The notes beneath the pieces are model-generated. The model ran no database searches and had not been told where the DNA came from. It worked only from the letters and a program-made list of their open reading frames with translations. From contig NZ_CP177144.1 of assembly GCF_050389775.1 (NCBI RefSeq), positions 2,170,001-2,234,000 of the forward strand: 64,000 nt of DNA, in the 5' to 3' direction. The stretch is from Marinibacterium sp050389775 (lineage in GTDB: Bacteria; Pseudomonadota; Alphaproteobacteria; Rhodobacterales; Rhodobacteraceae). Positions 61,475-64,000 of the stretch are shown here, piece by piece; position 1 is the stretch's first letter, and the number at the start of each line of letters is the position of its first letter. A program made the position numbers and the translations under genes.

Positions 61475-61606
61475 GTCTTGGTCTTGGTCTTGGTCTTGGT
61501 CTTGGTCTTGGTCTTGGTCTTGGTCTTGGTCTTGGTCTTGGTCTTGGTCTTGGTCTTGGTCTTGGTCTTGGTCTTGGTCTTGGTCTTGGTCTTGGTCTTG
61601 GTCTTG
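61475..61606 (+). repeat. 22 perfect tandem copies of the hexanucleotide GTCTTG
   Basis: 132 nt of uninterrupted GTCTTG in the 437-nt gap between the response-regulator gene and the methyltransferase-like gene, both on the minus strand. All frames are open through it (Leu-Val, Ser-Trp, Arg-Pro and similar dipeptides), but none is a believable gene. Copy number is likely to vary between strains. Confidence 0.97.
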
Positions 61607-61695
61607 AACCTGGTCTCAATCCTGATCCCGGTCTTGCCGCTCGTCGATCCGGGCCTTGCCCCCGGGGTGCGCCCTGGCCCCGGGGGAGGGCCGGT

Positions 61696-62397
61696 TCAGG
61701 CCGCCATCGCCTCGGCCAGGTTCAGCCGGAAGCCCACCGCATAGACCGTCTCGATCGCGCAGAAACTCGGATCAACGGCCTTCAGCTTCATCCTCAACCG
61801 CTTGATATGGCTGTCGACCGTCCGATCCTCGACACAGATCTGCTCGCCGTAGATCCGTTTCATGATCTGGTCGCGGTTGCGGATGTATCCCGGCGCCTCG
61901 GCCAGGTAGGCCAGCAGCCGGAATTCCGTCGCGCTCAGGCACAGCGGCGCGTCGTTCCACACGGCCAGATGGCGGTTGGGGTCCAGCATCAGCGGCCCCA
62001 CCTGCAACACCCGCTCGCCGCTGCGCGCCAGTTCGCCCTTGTGGCGACGCACCAGCGCGCCGATGCGTTCCACCATGACCCGCGGCGAATAGGGCTTGGC
62101 CACGTAATCATCCGCGCCCATCCGCAGACCCATGGCCTCTTCCAGCTCGGATGCCTTGGACGTCATAAGCATCACCGGGATATCCGATTGCGCGCGGATC
62201 TGCGCCAGCAGGGCCAGCCCGTCGATCCGCGGCAGCTGCGTGTCCATGATAGCCATGTCGGGTTGCAGCCGGCGCATCGAGCGCAGCGCAAGGGTCGGGT
62301 CCACGAAGGCCTCGACCTGGTATCCCTCGTTTTCAAGCAGACCGGACAGCGCGGCAAGACCGTCACGGTCCTGGTCGATCAAAATGACCGTTTTCAT
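61696..62397 (-). CDS. OmpR-family response regulator (ChvI-like)
   Basis: A 233-aa two-component regulator. The receiver has the phosphorylated D52 (MAIMDTQLPRIDG) and K101 (YVAKPYSP). The C-terminal winged helix has LCLSATEFRLLAYLAEAPGY and RTVDSHIKRLRMKLK. GLRMGADDYVAKPYSPR resembles ChvI-type regulators of this class, but the acidic pocket (IDQDRDG) and the rest are divergent. No histidine kinase gene is adjacent, so it is an orphan within the window. Start ATG at 62395-62397 behind AAGGAG. Confidence 0.9.
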   Translation of the reverse strand: MKTVILIDQDRDGLAALSGLLENEGYQVEAFVDPTLALRSMRRLQPDMAIMDTQLPRIDGLALLAQIRAQSDIPVMLMTSKASELEEAMGLRMGADDYVAKPYSPRVMVERIGALVRRHKGELARSGERVLQVGPLMLDPNRHLAVWNDAPLCLSATEFRLLAYLAEAPGYIRNRDQIMKRIYGEQICVEDRTVDSHIKRLRMKLKAVDPSFCAIETVYAVGFRLNLAEAMAA

Positions 62398-63090
62398 GAA
62401 TTCTCCTTCTCGAGTCACGGCCCCTGAAATTGGGGCCGGCCAGGGCCCGGAAATCCCGGACCGTTGGCTCTCAACCCGACCGATATGGGGAACGACCGGG
62501 GCCATGCAATTGGCAGCAGGGCCAATCCCTTGCCAAAACCGGCCAGGTCACGGCAACGTGTCAGTTCCGTGACAGGATCGCCGGGGCAGGATGACCCAAA
62601 ACCCCCGCGCCCGGGGCAATCCGGGGCGCAACGGTCTCATCTCTCTGATGTTTTTCGGAAGGGGGGTGATGTCAGTAGTCGGGGTCGCTCCTGACATATT
62701 GCTAGAACCCGCGGCGCCGGTGGGCCCCAGCGTGGATGAGCAGATTGGCTTGTCGCTCATAGAACAGGCCGATCATGGAGCCAGCCAGTATCGAGACGAA
62801 CCAACATCGCACCAACCAGTCAATGGGGCGGCCGCTCGAAGAGCCGGCCAACCCGATCATCGGCCCTGTCGTGTGTCAAACCGGCCCTGCGTCACGCCAG
62901 CCGAGCATCGGACCGGCGCTGCGCAAACCCGGCCCACCGTCAAATCACACAGGCATAAATGCAGCTGGGCGCCAAACCGACGCAGCATCAAGCCGGCCAC
63001 AGTCAATTTGCCGAACCACCACGCCGCTCGTCGCCCAACCGACCCGGCATCAAACCGGCCAGGTCCCCGACCGGCCGGTCCCGATGTGTC
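62398..63090. other. Gene-free region with degenerate repeats
   Basis: 693 nt upstream of the response-regulator gene. From about 62800 to 63075 a loosely conserved unit with the core CATCAA[AG]CCGGCC recurs (62875, 62988, 63050, plus weaker copies), giving a period near 60 bp. The first 250 nt probably hold the regulator's promoter. Open frames on both strands translate to Pro/Arg-rich sequence without family resemblance. Confidence 0.5.
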
Positions 63091-63714
63091 TCAGTCCTTG
63101 AAGTTGCGGCTGACCTTGATCTGGTCCCAGGCCCAGACCACTTCCTGCAGCTGTTCTTCCTGGCTGCGGTCGCCGCCGTTCATGTCGGGGTGCAGCACCT
63201 TGATCAGCTTCTTGTAAGCCTTGCGCACCTCGGCCTTGGTCCAATCGTCCTTGGCTTCCAGGATCTCGATCGCCTTGCGCTCGGTCGGCGGCAGCTTGCG
63301 CCCCGACACCACCCGGCCCTTGTTCTTGGTGCCGTTGGCCCCCAGCACCTGGTGCGGATCCTCGATGCCCAGCCGTGCCCAGGCCCGCGCCTCGGGATCG
63401 CCCAGCGGCTTGGTCTCGCGCTCCCAGACCTTGTCCTTCGACCGCTGCGCGTTCAGCTCGGCCTCGGTCGTGCCGTCGAAGAAGTTCCATTTCAGGTTGT
63501 ATTCCCGCACGTGCTGCTGGCAAAACCAGAAATATTCGTCCAGCACGTCGGGCGCCTTGGGGGCACGGAACTTGCCCGGCTCGTTGCAGCCTTCATGTTC
63601 GCAAAGACGGGTCGATGTCTCGGATGCGCCGGACATGCCCCTGCGACCGCGCGGGTTCTTTTTCTTGGACGCAGAGACGGACATATCGAAACCGAAGGGG
63701 TCAGACTTGGTCAT
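63091..63714 (-). CDS. DnaJ-domain (J-domain) protein
   Basis: A 207-aa protein whose C-terminal 70 residues form a J-domain with the HPD motif (KLIKVLHPDMNGGD), preceded by a helix rich in Lys (DDWTKAEVRKAYKK). J-domain proteins bring substrates to DnaK. The N-terminal half has CEHEGC and CQQHV, possibly a zinc site. It differs from classical DnaJ in having the J-domain at the C-terminus. It is divergent from the bolA gene, an arrangement seen elsewhere in this order near cobS. Confidence 0.92.
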   Translation of the reverse strand: MTKSDPFGFDMSVSASKKKNPRGRRGMSGASETSTRLCEHEGCNEPGKFRAPKAPDVLDEYFWFCQQHVREYNLKWNFFDGTTEAELNAQRSKDKVWERETKPLGDPEARAWARLGIEDPHQVLGANGTKNKGRVVSGRKLPPTERKAIEILEAKDDWTKAEVRKAYKKLIKVLHPDMNGGDRSQEEQLQEVVWAWDQIKVSRNFKD

Positions 63715-63788
63715 GTGCGGGCACCTTTTCGACTCGGAATGGTGAGTTTAAACTTTGTCAGGCCAGATAGAAGGGGGCGGTTGAAAAA

Positions 63789-64000
63789 ATGGTGACTGAA
63801 GCGGGCCAAGGTGCCGTCACGTCTGAAATCCGGGACCGGTTGACCAAGGCCTTTGCGCCGACGGAACTGGTCGTGACCGATGAAAGCGAGGCCCATCGTG
63901 GCCATGCCGGGTACCAGGAAGGGGGCGAAAGCCATTTCCACGTGACCATCCGCGCTGCCGCCTTTGACGGCAAGTCGCGGATCGCCCGGCACCGGGCGGT
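63789..64000 (+). CDS. bolA: BolA-family protein (N-terminal part, runs off right edge)
   Basis: The first 70 codons of a BolA protein: VTSEIRDRLTKAFAPTELVV (helix 1), ESEAHRGHAGYQEGGESHFH (the conserved H-x-x-H region that with a glutaredoxin can bind a 2Fe-2S cluster) and TIRAAAFDGKSRIARHRAV (helix and RxRHR). BolA proteins work with monothiol glutaredoxins in iron handling and act on stress and cell shape. The ATG at 63789 is the likely start; the final part is missing. Confidence 0.92.
   Translation, partial: MVTEAGQGAVTSEIRDRLTKAFAPTELVVTDESEAHRGHAGYQEGGESHFHVTIRAAAFDGKSRIARHRA

Noticed and set aside
61379..61744. Open frames encoding Leu-Val, Ser-Trp or Arg-Pro repeats over the hexanucleotide run
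   Set aside because: They exist because the repeat contains no stop in any frame; no start with a ribosome site and no other domain.
1..64000. CRISPR array or phage/transposase gene
   Set aside because: No regularly spaced 25-40-bp repeats with unique spacers and no integrase, transposase or phage structural motif were seen; the tandem repeats present have no spacers.

Overview
The window is about 64 kb of very GC-rich DNA. Its gene content, codon use and gene order point to an alphaproteobacterium of the order Rhodobacterales. The main evidence is the complete division and cell wall (dcw) cluster with lpxC, bamD and recN behind it, tandem DUF2484 genes between murC and murB, a meso-DAP-type MurE, the aerobic cobalamin genes cobS and cobT beside a DnaJ-domain gene and bolA, and a LexA-type GAAC-N7-GAAC box in front of uvrD. 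No phage, transposase or CRISPR array is visible.

Layout. (1) 1-7.4 kb: the truncated start of hisH, hisB, a lone Lrp/AsnC ligand-binding domain, a less GC-biased patch (ACT protein, PACE efflux pump, SDR), a second SDR, two identical tRNA-Gly(GCC) genes, a small membrane protein and an SH3-domain protein. (2) 7.4-18.3 kb: pyruvate carboxylase, an FMN-dependent alpha-hydroxy-acid dehydrogenase, a UvrD/PcrA helicase behind an SOS box, a DUF922-like putative metalloprotease, a 106-bp tandem repeat, a DUF1127 protein and the Fe-S carrier Mrp. (3) 18.3-49 kb: a 1-kb regulatory region, then mraZ-rsmH-ftsL-ftsI-murE-murF-mraY-(DedA)-(RGS-like, interrupted)-murD-(HI0933 flavoprotein, reversed)-ftsW-murG-murC-DUF2484x2-murB-ddl-ftsQ-ftsA-(LysM zincin pair, reversed)-ftsZ-lpxC-bamD-recN. 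(4) 49-64 kb: a membrane protein, a ClC channel, DUF427, aminopeptidase P, cobT, two paralogous secreted proteins, cobS, an RTX protein, a methyltransferase-like membrane protein, an OmpR-type response regulator, a J-domain protein and the start of bolA.

How the genes work together. The dcw genes form tightly overlapping units (1-4 nt ATGA/GTGA/TGATG junctions) that make UDP-MurNAc-pentapeptide (murB, C, D, E, F, ddl), lipid I and lipid II (mraY, murG), polymerise and crosslink it at the septum (ftsW, ftsI) and build the divisome (ftsL, Q, A, Z). LpxC and BamD then supply outer-membrane lipid A and protein assembly. CobS and CobT are the AAA+ chaperone subunits of the cobaltochelatase.

The most unusual content is accessory material set into this housekeeping backbone. 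A reversed two-gene unit (LysM plus HEFGH zincin, and a secreted partner) lies between ftsA and ftsZ. A bacterial RGS-like gene split by one in-frame TAA lies between mraY and murD. A second HExxH protein lies beside the 106-bp repeat. The non-coding DNA is also rich in structure: helically phased GGGA arrays and a TGGGN-N5 triplet upstream of mraZ, twin perfect palindromes upstream of uvrD, a long inverted repeat after murD, 22 copies of a hexanucleotide, and a dispersed palindromic repeat.
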